Shown here: piece by piece, positions 43,565 through 53,057 of the stretch
Layout: every line of letters begins with the position of its first letter
Numbering within the stretch: the first letter of the stretch is position 1
Source: an uncultured Bacteroides sp.
Lineage (GTDB): Bacteria > Bacteroidota > Bacteroidia > Bacteroidales > Bacteroidaceae
Length of the DNA: 64,000 nt
Assembly: GCA_958477465.1 (NCBI GenBank)
Contig: CAUEFX010000002.1
Span: 1 to 64,000, forward strand
Direction: 5' to 3'
The notes under the pieces: generated by a model
The model's database searches: none
What the model was told of the DNA's origin: nothing
What the model saw: only the letters and a program-made list of their open reading frames with translations
Program-made: the position numbers and the translations under genes

Positions 43565-45094
43565 ATGAAACTATATAAATATATACTCCCCTTGTCACTG
43601 GCTGTCGGGGCAATGATGGTGACAAGTTGTAATGACTTCCTGGATCGCAGCCCGCAGGGACAATTCACGGAAGACGACGCTCCGAATGCCTTGGTAAACG
43701 GTAAGATTTACAATGTCTACACGATGATGCGTAAATTTGATATTACGACAGGGACTCCCGCGTTTGCCATTCACAGTTTCCGCAGCGAGGACGCCGAGAA
43801 AGGCAGTACGAGCAGTGACGGATCGGAGGTAGCGGAAATGTATGACGACTTCAAGTATACGGCTACCAACGGACAACTCGGAGCTTACTGGAATCAGAAT
43901 TACGCCATTATCTTTCAGTGTAACGATATACTCGAATCGATAAGTGAAGCGGAAGCAGCCGGAAAGCTGACTGAGGAAGACCTCCGGAACCGTGGAGAAG
44001 CCCTGTTTTTCCGTGCATACTGCTACTTCAACCTGGTACGCGCCTTTGGCGAAGTGCCTCTGATCACATTCAAAGTAAACGATTCATCAGAAGCCAATGT
44101 TCCGAAAACGACAGCCCAAAAACTGTATGAGCAAATAGACAAGGACCTGGCAGGCGCCGAAGCCTTGCTGCCCGAACAGTGGGCTACCGATTTCTTAGGA
44201 CGCCTCACCTGGGGGGCTGCCCGTTCGCTCCATGCACGCACATTTATGATGCGTAACAACTGGGACAGTCTCTATGTAGCCTCCAATGATGTAATGGCAT
44301 CCGGTCTTTACAATCTGAACACACCGTATGATAAAATATTTACGGACGAAGGGGAGAACAGTAGCGGCTCGGTTTTCGAACTGCAATGTACAGCCACGGC
44401 TGCTTTACCGGCCAGTGATGTCATAGGCAGTCAATTCTGCGAAGTACAAGGAGTGCGCGGTGCCAACCAATGGGATTTGGGCTGGGGATGGAATATGGCA
44501 ACCCAGGAATTATATGATGCCTACGAACCGGGAGACCCGCGCCGGGATGCCACCCTTCTTTACTTCCGCAAAAACGAGACAGACCCGATCACTCCCGAGA
44601 ACACCAATACCCCGTACAACGAATCACCCGTATCGCAAGCCATGGGACGGGCATTCAACAAAAAAGCCTATACCGACCCTGCCCTACGCCGTGAATACAC
44701 CAACAAAGGTTTTTGGGTAAACATCCGCCTCATCCGCTATGCCGATGTAGTGCTGATGGCTGCCGAGGCCGCCAATGAACTCGGAAAGACAGGAGAAGCC
44801 AACGCCGACCTTGAAATGGTAAGGGCCCGCGCCAGAGGCAATCATCCGGACGTCCTGCCCAAAATAGAATCACTGGATCAAACAGTACTCCGCGATGCCA
44901 TCCGCCATGAGCGCCGTGTGGAATTGGGAATGGAGTTCGACCGCTTCTACGACCTGGTGCGGTGGGGCATTGCCGAAGAGGTGTTGCACAAAGCCGGAAA
45001 GACAAATTACCAGCCCAAGAATGCCCTTCTACCCCTTCCACAAACGGAGATAGACAAATCGAAAGGGGTATTGGTACAGAATCCGGATTATTGA
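43565..45094 (+). CDS. SusD/RagB-type glycan-binding lipoprotein
   Basis: A 509-residue lipoprotein with lipobox VTSC (Cys22 region) followed by NDFLDRSPQG, a typical SusD N-terminus. The body has the TPR-like helical fold segments NRGEALFFRAYCYFNLVRAFGEVPLI and ends with the characteristic AIRHERRVELGMEFDRFYDLVRWG and NALLPLPQTEID blocks. SusD caps SusC at the cell surface and binds the glycan. It follows susC by 161 nt, a gap containing the susC relic. No sensor/regulator (HTCS or ECF/anti-sigma) is adjacent. Confidence 0.95.
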   Translation: MKLYKYILPLSLAVGAMMVTSCNDFLDRSPQGQFTEDDAPNALVNGKIYNVYTMMRKFDITTGTPAFAIHSFRSEDAEKGSTSSDGSEVAEMYDDFKYTATNGQLGAYWNQNYAIIFQCNDILESISEAEAAGKLTEEDLRNRGEALFFRAYCYFNLVRAFGEVPLITFKVNDSSEANVPKTTAQKLYEQIDKDLAGAEALLPEQWATDFLGRLTWGAARSLHARTFMMRNNWDSLYVASNDVMASGLYNLNTPYDKIFTDEGENSSGSVFELQCTATAALPASDVIGSQFCEVQGVRGANQWDLGWGWNMATQELYDAYEPGDPRRDATLLYFRKNETDPITPENTNTPYNESPVSQAMGRAFNKKAYTDPALRREYTNKGFWVNIRLIRYADVVLMAAEAANELGKTGEANADLEMVRARARGNHPDVLPKIESLDQTVLRDAIRHERRVELGMEFDRFYDLVRWGIAEEVLHKAGKTNYQPKNALLPLPQTEIDKSKGVLVQNPDY

Positions 45095-45103
45095 TAATGC
45101 GCT

Positions 45104-45247
45104 AATGTGCCAATATGCCAATGTGCCAATTGGCTGCGCAATCATGCCGGAGAGCGATAAGCATAGCGGCTCATTAGTAAATTATTCAATTCGTGAATTA
45201 CATTTTTAAACGATCATGCCGAACGAGAATCGGCATATTGGCACATT
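45104..45247. repeat. Perfect 16-bp inverted repeats between susD and the GH3-GH144 gene
   Basis: AATGTGCCAATATGCC at 45104-45119 is matched exactly, inverted, at 45232-45247, enclosing 112 bp. A direct partial repeat (AATGTGCCAAT, 45120 on) and smaller hairpins (ATGCCGA/TCGGCAT; ATTCA/TGAAT) lie inside. A 7-of-8 -7-like TACATTTT near 45209 points toward the downstream gene. The arrangement could be an invertible control segment or a processing hairpin. Confidence 0.7.
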
Positions 45248-45262
45248 GGAGAATTATTAACC

Positions 45263-48200
45263 ATGAACAGATTTATAAAAATTTTCAGTATTCTGCTTGC
45301 AGCAACATGTATAGGTGTCAGTGACATGCAAGCGCAAAAATCGCCACAGGACATGAATCGTTTCATCGACGCCCTGATGAAACGGATGACAGTAGACGAA
45401 AAGATCGGGCAGCTCAATCTTCCGGTTACCGGAGACATCACCACCGGACAGGCAAAGAGCAGTGACATCGCCGGAAAAATCAAACGCGGTGAAGTGGGCG
45501 GACTCTTCAATTTGAAAGGAGTGGAAAAAATCCGGGATGTACAAAAACTGGCGGTAGAAAGCTCCCGCCTCGGCATACCTTTGCTATTCGGCATGGATGT
45601 TATCCACGGATACGAAACGATTTTCCCCATTCCATTGGGATTATCATGTACGTGGGATATGAAAGCCATTGAAGAATCGGCCCGTATCGCAGCGGTCGAG
45701 GCCAGTGCAGACGGTATTTCCTGGACTTTCAGCCCAATGGTGGACATCTGCCGTGACCCACGCTGGGGACGTGTTTCCGAAGGATCGGGAGAAGATCCGT
45801 TCTTAGGATCACTTATCGCCCGCGCCATGATACAGGGATATCAGGGAGAAAAACTTACGGACCAATTGAAACGGAACGATGAAATCATGGCCTGCGTAAA
45901 ACATTTCGCCCTCTACGGTGCTGCCGAAGGCGGACGCGATTACAACACCGTAGACATGAGCCGCCAGCGGATGTACAATGAGTATTTTCCACCTTTCGAA
46001 GCGGCCGTAGAAGCAGGAGTGGGTAGTGTAATGGCGTCATTCAACGAAGTGGACGGTGTGCCTGCCACTGCCAACAAATGGTTGATGAGTGATGTGCTGC
46101 GCGGCCAATGGGGGTTCAACGGCTTCGTCGTCACGGACTACACCGGAATATCTGAAATGACAGATCATGGCATCGGCGATTTACAGACTGTTTCCGCCCG
46201 CGCCATCAACGCCGGTGTGGACATGGATATGGTCAGTGACGGATTTGTAGGTACTCTGAAGAAATCCATTCAAGAGGGTAAAGTATCTATGATGACTCTG
46301 AATACCGCCTGCCGCCGTATTCTGGAAGCGAAATACAAATTGGGACTGTTCGATGATCCATACAAATATTGTGACCCGAAACGTCCGGCACGCGACATCT
46401 TCACACGTGCCCACCGGGATGCCGCCCGCCGTATCGCTTCCGAGAGTTTTGTCTTGCTGAAAAACGACAACCAGACCTTGCCGTTGAAACCAACCGGCAC
46501 CATTGCTGTGATTGGCCCGTTGGCAGACACCCGGACCAATATGCCGGGAACATGGAGCGTGGCAGCCGTACTGGACCGTTCACTCTCGCTTATCGAAGGA
46601 CTTCGTGAGATGGTGGGCCGTATGGATGAAATGCCCCTCAACCAACCCAATGAACCCTGGTACGTTCCTTTGATGGAAAACGGTGCGAATATCAATCTGT
46701 TGTATGCCAAAGGGAGCAATCTGATAAGTGATGCTGCTTACGAAGAGCGTGCCACCCTGTTCGGCCGCTCCTTAAACCGGGACAATCGTACCGACACCGA
46801 ACTATTGCAAGAAGCGCTGGATACTGCCAATAAAGCCGATGTAATTGTAGCCGCTCTCGGAGAATCCTCCGAAATGAGCGGAGAGAGCAGCAGTCGCACA
46901 GATCTCCACCTGCCCGATGTACAACAGACGCTGTTGAAAGCACTGGTAGCCACAGGCAAGCCGGTGGTCTTAGTACTTTTTACCGGTCGTCCGTTGATAT
47001 TGAATTGGGAACAGGAGCATGTCCCGGCCATTCTCAATGTCTGGTTTGGCGGAAGCGAAGCGGCTTATGCCATCGGTGACGTGCTGTTCGGCCGTGTCAA
47101 CCCGAGTGGGAAACTGACCATGAGTTTCCCGCAAAACGTAGGACAGATTCCATTGTATTATGCACACAAGAATACCGGACGCCCGTTACACGACGGCAAA
47201 TGGTTCGAAAAGTTCCGCAGCAACTATCTGGATGTCACCAACGAACCGCTCTATCCGTTCGGTTTCGGACTCTCCTACACCACTTTCGCCTACAGCGATA
47301 TCTCCCTGAGCCAACCGAGCATGAATATGCAAGGTATGATCACGGCTTCCATCGATGTCAGCAATACCGGACAGTTGCCCGGCGGAGAAGTGGTACAACT
47401 GTATATCCGCGATCTTGTAGGCAGTACCACCCGGCCGGTAAAAGAGCTGAAAGGATTCGAAAGGATCTATCTCCAACCCGGACAGACACGTACCGTCACC
47501 TTCAAAATAGCCCCCGAAATGCTGAAGTTCTACGACTATGATCTGCAAAAAGTCATAGAGCCGGGAGATTTCCAGCTTATGATAGGGCCGAATAGCCGGG
47601 ATGTGAAGACGGCGGGGTTTAAGGTGGTGCCTCTCCCCGACCCTCTCCACCAAGATGCCCTGCTGGATACGGTAGAAAGAAGAACCTTTCTGTATTTCTG
47701 GGATGGTGCGGAGCCTAATAGCGGGCTTGCTCCGGAACGCATTCATATAGACGGTAACTATCCTGCCGGCGGACCGGATGTTGTCACTTCGGGTGGCAGC
47801 GGTTTTGGCATCATGGCCATTCTGGCCGGCATCGACCGGGGATATGTTTCCCGCACCGACGGACTGGCACGTATGGAAAAGATAGTCTCCTTTCTCGAAC
47901 GTGCCGACCGCTTCAAAGGCACCTATCCACATTGGTGGTATGGTGAGACCGGGAAAGTGAAACCTTTCGGTCGGAAAGACAATGGCGGTGATCTTGTAGA
48001 GACGGCTTTCCTCATGCAAGGGCTGCTTGCCGTACATCAGTATTATATTGACGGCACTCCGCAAGAGAAAGCAGTGGCGCAAAGAATAGACAAGCTGTGG
48101 CGTGAGGTGGATTGGAATTGGTACCGTAAAGGGGGACAGAATGTACTTTACTGGCATTGGAGTCCCGAATACGGTTGGGAGATGGACTTCCCGGTTCATG

Positions 48201-48886
48201 GGTACAATGAGTGCCTTATCATGTATATACTTGCCGCAGCATCGCCCACACACGGCGTACCTGCCGCTGTATATCATGAGGGCTGGGCACAGAACGGCGC
48301 CATTGTATCCCCGCATAAAGTGGAGGGCATCGAACTCCATCTCCGTTATCAAGGCGGTGAAGCCGGTCCGCTCTTCTGGGCGCAATATTCGTTCTTGGGA
48401 TTGGATCCCGTAGGGCTGGAAGATGAATATTGCCCGAGTTATTTCAATGAAATGCGTAACCTGACGTTAGTCAACCGCGCCTACTGCATCCGTAATCCGA
48501 AACACTACAAAGGCTTCGGTCCGGATTGTTGGGGACTGACCGCCAGCTATTCTGTAAACGGCTACGCAGCACATGCACCCAATGAGAAAGAGGATGCAGG
48601 AGTAATCACTCCTACTGCAGCTTTATCGTCCATCGTCTATACGCCGGGGTACTCCCTCGAAGTGATGAAGCATCTTTATGATATGGGAGACAAGCTATTC
48701 GGGCCCTACGGCTTTTACGATGCCTTCAGCGAGACAGACAACTGGTATCCGCAACGCTATCTTGCCATCGACCAAGGCCCCATAGCCGTAATGATCGAGA
48801 ACTACCGGACAGGACTGTTATGGAAACTCTTTATGAGCCATCCGGATGTGCAGAACGGGCTGAAGAAGTTGGGATTTAATAAATAA
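45263..48886 (+). CDS. GH3 beta-glucosidase fused to GH144 domain (beta-1,2-glucan degradation)
   Basis: A 1207-residue exported protein (signal peptide about 1-26, ending MQAQ). Residues about 30-788 are a complete GH3 enzyme: N-terminal TIM barrel with EGSGEDPFLGS and KHFALYGAAEGGRDY, nucleophile Asp in FVVTDYTGI, the C-terminal alpha/beta domain with GESSEMSGESSSRTDL carrying the likely acid/base Glu, and an FnIII-like domain (PFGFGLSYTTF to DVKTAGFKV). Residues about 795-1207 match the GH144/glycoamylase-like family (RRTFLYFWDGAEPNSGLAPER, HWSPEYGWEMDFPVHGYNECLI, TDNWYPQRYLAIDQGPIAVMIENYRTG). GH144 enzymes cleave beta-1,2-glucan. In B. thetaiotaomicron the neighbouring GH3 enzyme acts on beta-1,2-gluco-oligosaccharides, but there the two are separate genes. 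Confidence 0.9.
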   Translation: MNRFIKIFSILLAATCIGVSDMQAQKSPQDMNRFIDALMKRMTVDEKIGQLNLPVTGDITTGQAKSSDIAGKIKRGEVGGLFNLKGVEKIRDVQKLAVESSRLGIPLLFGMDVIHGYETIFPIPLGLSCTWDMKAIEESARIAAVEASADGISWTFSPMVDICRDPRWGRVSEGSGEDPFLGSLIARAMIQGYQGEKLTDQLKRNDEIMACVKHFALYGAAEGGRDYNTVDMSRQRMYNEYFPPFEAAVEAGVGSVMASFNEVDGVPATANKWLMSDVLRGQWGFNGFVVTDYTGISEMTDHGIGDLQTVSARAINAGVDMDMVSDGFVGTLKKSIQEGKVSMMTLNTACRRILEAKYKLGLFDDPYKYCDPKRPARDIFTRAHRDAARRIASESFVLLKNDNQTLPLKPTGTIAVIGPLADTRTNMPGTWSVAAVLDRSLSLIEGLREMVGRMDEMPLNQPNEPWYVPLMENGANINLLYAKGSNLISDAAYEERATLFGRSLNRDNRTDTELLQEALDTANKADVIVAALGESSEMSGESSSRTDLHLPDVQQTLLKALVATGKPVVLVLFTGRPLILNWEQEHVPAILNVWFGGSEAAYAIGDVLFGRVNPSGKLTMSFPQNVGQIPLYYAHKNTGRPLHDGKWFEKFRSNYLDVTNEPLYPFGFGLSYTTFAYSDISLSQPSMNMQGMITASIDVSNTGQLPGGEVVQLYIRDLVGSTTRPVKELKGFERIYLQPGQTRTVTFKIAPEMLKFYDYDLQKVIEPGDFQLMIGPNSRDVKTAGFKVVPLPDPLHQDALLDTVERRTFLYFWDGAEPNSGLAPERIHIDGNYPAGGPDVVTSGGSGFGIMAILAGIDRGYVSRTDGLARMEKIVSFLERADRFKGTYPHWWYGETGKVKPFGRKDNGGDLVETAFLMQGLLAVHQYYIDGTPQEKAVAQRIDKLWREVDWNWYRKGGQNVLYWHWSPEYGWEMDFPVHGYNECLIMYILAAASPTHGVPAAVYHEGWAQNGAIVSPHKVEGIELHLRYQGGEAGPLFWAQYSFLGLDPVGLEDEYCPSYFNEMRNLTLVNRAYCIRNPKHYKGFGPDCWGLTASYSVNGYAAHAPNEKEDAGVITPTAALSSIVYTPGYSLEVMKHLYDMGDKLFGPYGFYDAFSETDNWYPQRYLAIDQGPIAVMIENYRTGLLWKLFMSHPDVQNGLKKLGFNK

Positions 48887-48917
48887 ATGAAGAGGGTGAA
48901 TCAAAATGCCCTTTTCG

Positions 48918-48961
48918 AAAAATCACCTCAACTACAAGTATTTGTGGCTGGGGTGATTTTT
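48918..48961 (+). terminator. Terminator of the susC-susD-GH locus
   Basis: AAAAATCACC (48918-48927) pairs with GGTGATTTTT (48952-48961), 32 nt after the stop codon. The flanking A and T runs let it work on either strand. Confidence 0.75.
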
Positions 48962-49045
48962 AAGTTTTATGTATTTTGATTCCCTCCTTCTATCTAAGCG
49001 TTCAAGCTACTTGATATTGAGAAAAGAGGGTAATAGTTTGATTAT

Positions 49046-49228
49046 TTAAAATTGCGGCTTGTCACAAGAACCTATCTCAGAAACAAACAATATATTATTT
49101 CCATTATATCCGGACCCATATAATTCTACTGCTTTCTGACAATCTTCAAATGAATAATCACCATTAACAAAATTCCGATTGATCAGACAGAGAGACTTCA
49201 ACGGGGAAGCCTCTCTACCGATAAAACC
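49046..49228 (-). pseudogene. Stranded coding fragment without a start
   Basis: This minus-strand frame is open for 60 residues with natural-looking composition (segments SLCLINRNFVNGDYSFEDC and QKAVELYGSGYNGNNILFV), but it has no ATG and is preceded by an in-frame TGA. It begins about 30 nt after the stop of the giant lipoprotein gene. It is probably the 3' end of a gene whose front was lost. I do not recognise the family. Confidence 0.4.
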
Positions 49229-49258
49229 TCAAAATTAAATTACCAGAGAACGCCTGTA

Positions 49259-52200
49259 TTATAATGTCGGCTCCAACGTAATGGCGAACTCGTCACTCAA
49301 TACAGTACCATAAGTATAAGTCACCTCAATTTGAACTGTAACCGTTGCTTTCTGAGCCAAGTTGTTTTCTTTCAAGTGGAATTTACCGTCATCGGCAATT
49401 TCGAAGCTTGAGAGTGCCATAGCTTCCCCATTTTCCAGTACAGCTCTCTTGATGATGTAACGGACACCACCGGTCAGAACATACTCATTTTCACTATTGG
49501 CTCCACCGTTCAAGCCATAAGCAGTTCCCCAAGCAGGAGAAGTAACAATCTTACTATCTTTAATGACAGGGGTATTAAATCTGTCAAACAGATTAACACC
49601 TTCCACTATAGATAATCCTGCATGCGATTCAATGCCGGCTTTTTTATATGTCAAAGATGTAGTAGGAGTAGTAATCTTGCCTGTTATTGGATAAGTCATT
49701 GTAACATCAAACGTTTCAGTCCGGGCAATATGGCCTCCAATCTTAGCTGTAAACTTAACTCTGAATTTACTCAAATTCACATTTTCTGTAAATTTAAGGA
49801 CACTCGTACCATTAATACCAGAAACGATGTCTACACCGGTAGGACGTACTAATACACCATTAGGTATTACCTCATAAGTATATGAAATGCCAGAAGAGTA
49901 TCTTGACGAGTAAACGTAACCTGTCTTAAGGTCATGTTCAATATAATAAGGTGTACCATTTGCATCTGGTGTATAATTCACAAAATAATCTCCATCGTTT
50001 GTCCAACGTTCCTGATTATGGCTCCACAAGTCCTCAGCAGTAGGATAAGCAAGCTTCAAAGTAGCTTTCAAAGTAATCTTACCATAAAGATCGAAATCAT
50101 AGACCGTAGTCATTTCATAAGTCCGACGTTCTGCATTATCAGGAACTGTTACTTTTATCTCGTCATTTGCCACATCAAAGTTAAATGTAGGTCCAGTAGC
50201 AGTAGTAACGGAGTTGCCGTTTACGAGGTGAGTCACAGACGTATAAGAACCATTTTGAATTGCTGTCAAGATCTCATTGGCCGTAGCGCCCGCAACAATC
50301 TCATTATCTTTGAATTTATCAGCTTTCTTAGCACGAATGATATATGTCTGATTTACATCAGAAGCAGTACCTTTCCAAACAAATGCACCCCCAGCGACAT
50401 CAAAATTCATATTAGAACCCGCCTTAAGATCTTCTTTGGTTATCACACCATATTCAATAGGTTTGCTGGCAACCTGCTTAGTAATTGTGTAAGTTACCTC
50501 AAACGTTTTTACCGGATTGACTCTGAATATTCCATTATCTGCCAATTGAATCTTCAGCGTATTGTTCACTCTATTAATATCAATCGGGCTTAACAATTTA
50601 ACTGCCGTATTTCCATTTACCAACTCAAAACCTTTACCTGTAATATACGCAGTTTTCTGAGCGCCTGTCAAAGAATTAACTTTCACCCAAGTACCACCGC
50701 ATTCAACAGCATATATTACCAGATTCTGTGTAAATCCACATTGAGCCAATGTCAAATTACCGGAGCCATAGTTCACACTTACAGCCAATTTGTTAACCTC
50801 CTTTGTTTCAGTATCATTATATAATATACTTTGGTTAGTAGCAAGAGAGTAAGTTGAAGTTGTGATATTTCTCACCTTTACATTGAAATATTCGGTTGTA
50901 ATATCATTTACAGGTTTAGTATCCGGTTCGTCTTCCGTACCATATTCTTTCGATGTGGAAAGCTTCAAAGCAACCGGATAGTAGCTACCAACACCACCAC
51001 TGTTTTCACCCAAACTCGACACAACATTTGCTGTGATAAGAATTGTACCGGCATCCGTTCCTTCTTCAACTTTCGTAGCAGTAAATGCATTTTCACTTGT
51101 GGCTCTTGTCTGAAGTTCATTTTCTTTATAGAAAGAGAATAATTCAGGATGCCCTGCCAATTCTGCAGCCTTATCTGCCGGTGAAACACGGAATTTCATT
51201 GTTACCATACCGTTCTGGTTAGCTATTCTGTAAACAGGAACAATAGCTGTACCATTCTCCTGGTATTCAGGAACAAATACGATACTTTGAATACGACTCA
51301 GTACAGCATCCATATTGTCTTCCAAACCATCCACTCTTTTTGTTACAGTAGCAATGGCTTCTTCAATGGCTTTTTTTATCGTTTCACTATCAGACAAAGC
51401 GGCAGTAATTTGCTTTGCTATTTTTTCCTCGATTGATCCGGGGCCTGTAGCTTCAAGAGCCTCAGAAATCAATCCGTCTACTTTGTCGCTGAGATCATTC
51501 AATTGCTTGATTAAGCCACTTTCCGCATTCCCTACAGTAGTCTTCAAACCATCAAAATCGGATTGTAAACCATCAAAATCGGACTTATTAACATGTTCAA
51601 TGTCCTCCAATGCCCCAATACGTCCTTCAAAATCAGCAACAGCCAAGTTATACTCGCTTCGTAAGCTTGACAACTGATCACTAATGGTACTGATCTGGCC
51701 TATGATTGCAGTATTCAATACAGAAACAGCGTTATCTATATAAGTCTTTACAGCTCCGGTACCCTCCCCAAGACCATTCAGACGACTCTCGATACCATTA
51801 ATCGTTCCTTGAATCGCACCGGCAGCTGCGTTAGCAGCATCAATCGCCGTTTTATTATCTGTAATTGCCCGTTTCACCTCTGTGAGATCCGTAGTAGGTT
51901 GGTTCTCCAATCGGTTCATACGATCTTTCAGTCCCTCAATACTGGTTTTCAATGCCTGAATTTCCAATCCCATCTGCTCTTTTGCAGTTTCCAAAGCAGC
52001 AATTCTACCAACTAATTCCGCTTTTACACCTGCCAAGTCTGAAGCAGTCGAAGCTTTAAGAGCATCGATAAGACCCGTCATTTCCGATTTGACCTTTTCA
52101 ATATCAGCAGTTATTGTAGCAGCATCTGCCTTCTTTGCAATATCTTCCTGCAATTTAGCAATGTTCTTCTGAACAGGATCGAGAGCCGCTGAAATCTTAG

Positions 52201-52822
52201 TATCAATACCAGTAACACCAGTTTTCAGTTCTGCGATGGACTCAGACAAAGCGGCCACTGTAGCCTGATCAGCTTTTCCTGCCAATACGGTGTTCATATT
52301 CTCGACCGTATTCTCCAATTTACTGATTCTGGTAGCGAATTCCGCATCTTGGCCTTGCAGTTTCTCTACTACCTTTTTCAACTCTTCAAGAGCCGCACCG
52401 TCGGCCTTGTTTGCTTTCAAGTCATTAACAGCAGTTTCCAATGCGGATAAAGCTGCTAATTTCGTAGATAAATCAGAGCATTTATCATTCAGTTCTTTGA
52501 TTGCAAGCTGATAGGTAGCTTGGTCTACTTTGCCATTAACCAGACCGGTAAGAACTTCATCTGCTTTCTTTAATGCCTCAATGTTTGTTTTGATCTCAGT
52601 GATAGCAGCTTCCATCTTGGCATTAGCCAAACCAAGATTGTTATCAGCATCTTTCAACGACTGCAATTGAGACGCTAAGTCTGAAATAGAAATGGACTTT
52701 AGAGCATCCACCTGCTCCTGCAGATTTTTGATGTCATCATCATAGTCCGAACATCCAACGAAATTCGTAGATGTAAAAATGAGCGTTCCTAAGAGCGCTG
52801 CAGTTACAAACTTTTTTCTCAT
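49259..52822 (-). CDS. Giant coiled-coil surface lipoprotein (DUF4988-like N-terminus)
   Basis: An 1187-residue lipoprotein. Signal peptide with lipobox FVGC (Cys24), then SDYDDDIKNLQEQVDALKS, the N-terminal pattern of DUF4988 proteins. Residues about 30-530 are long heptad-like coiled coil, rich in Ala, Lys, Asp and Leu with repeated short blocks such as SDFDGLQ/SDFDGLK (an imperfect 21-bp repeat near 51546-51590). The C-terminal 600 residues are beta-rich, with several Ig-like or adhesin-like modules. It probably projects from the outer membrane as a stalk. Binding partner and role are unknown. Base composition is more AT-rich than the neighbours, and a divergent XRE-type regulator gene starts 235 nt away, suggesting an acquired two-gene unit. 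Confidence 0.8.
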   Translation of the reverse strand: MRKKFVTAALLGTLIFTSTNFVGCSDYDDDIKNLQEQVDALKSISISDLASQLQSLKDADNNLGLANAKMEAAITEIKTNIEALKKADEVLTGLVNGKVDQATYQLAIKELNDKCSDLSTKLAALSALETAVNDLKANKADGAALEELKKVVEKLQGQDAEFATRISKLENTVENMNTVLAGKADQATVAALSESIAELKTGVTGIDTKISAALDPVQKNIAKLQEDIAKKADAATITADIEKVKSEMTGLIDALKASTASDLAGVKAELVGRIAALETAKEQMGLEIQALKTSIEGLKDRMNRLENQPTTDLTEVKRAITDNKTAIDAANAAAGAIQGTINGIESRLNGLGEGTGAVKTYIDNAVSVLNTAIIGQISTISDQLSSLRSEYNLAVADFEGRIGALEDIEHVNKSDFDGLQSDFDGLKTTVGNAESGLIKQLNDLSDKVDGLISEALEATGPGSIEEKIAKQITAALSDSETIKKAIEEAIATVTKRVDGLEDNMDAVLSRIQSIVFVPEYQENGTAIVPVYRIANQNGMVTMKFRVSPADKAAELAGHPELFSFYKENELQTRATSENAFTATKVEEGTDAGTILITANVVSSLGENSGGVGSYYPVALKLSTSKEYGTEDEPDTKPVNDITTEYFNVKVRNITTSTYSLATNQSILYNDTETKEVNKLAVSVNYGSGNLTLAQCGFTQNLVIYAVECGGTWVKVNSLTGAQKTAYITGKGFELVNGNTAVKLLSPIDINRVNNTLKIQLADNGIFRVNPVKTFEVTYTITKQVASKPIEYGVITKEDLKAGSNMNFDVAGGAFVWKGTASDVNQTYIIRAKKADKFKDNEIVAGATANEILTAIQNGSYTSVTHLVNGNSVTTATGPTFNFDVANDEIKVTVPDNAERRTYEMTTVYDFDLYGKITLKATLKLAYPTAEDLWSHNQERWTNDGDYFVNYTPDANGTPYYIEHDLKTGYVYSSRYSSGISYTYEVIPNGVLVRPTGVDIVSGINGTSVLKFTENVNLSKFRVKFTAKIGGHIARTETFDVTMTYPITGKITTPTTSLTYKKAGIESHAGLSIVEGVNLFDRFNTPVIKDSKIVTSPAWGTAYGLNGGANSENEYVLTGGVRYIIKRAVLENGEAMALSSFEIADDGKFHLKENNLAQKATVTVQIEVTYTYGTVLSDEFAITLEPTL

Positions 52823-52931
52823 AAATTAAAAAATTACATTAATAATATATTATTAAACACTAAATTCCATATGCTATCTATCTACGCATAATTCCGTTTT
52901 CAAACTCTTACTTTCCAATCATTTAAAAGTC

Positions 52932-52944
52932 GCACAACATGTGC
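52932..52944. promoter_or_regulatory. Palindrome in the divergent lipoprotein/XRE promoter region
   Basis: GCACA-ACA-TGTGC is a perfect 13-bp dyad midway in the 235-nt divergent gap, of the size bound by XRE-type repressor dimers. Weak -7-like boxes on both strands lie near 52998-53016. Operator function is inference. Confidence 0.4.
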
Positions 52945-53057
52945 TATCAATACCGTTTTTTTAGTAACTTAGTCGTATTATAGCTGTATTACGGCACAAA
53001 TATCAAACATTTATTTGGATTTTCAAAACAATTGATTGATTATTTTTTTAATAAGTT

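Noticed and set aside
47186..48385. Long minus-strand open frame opposite the GH144 domain
   Set aside because: Antisense to a clearly conserved glycoside hydrolase domain, with no family features of its own.
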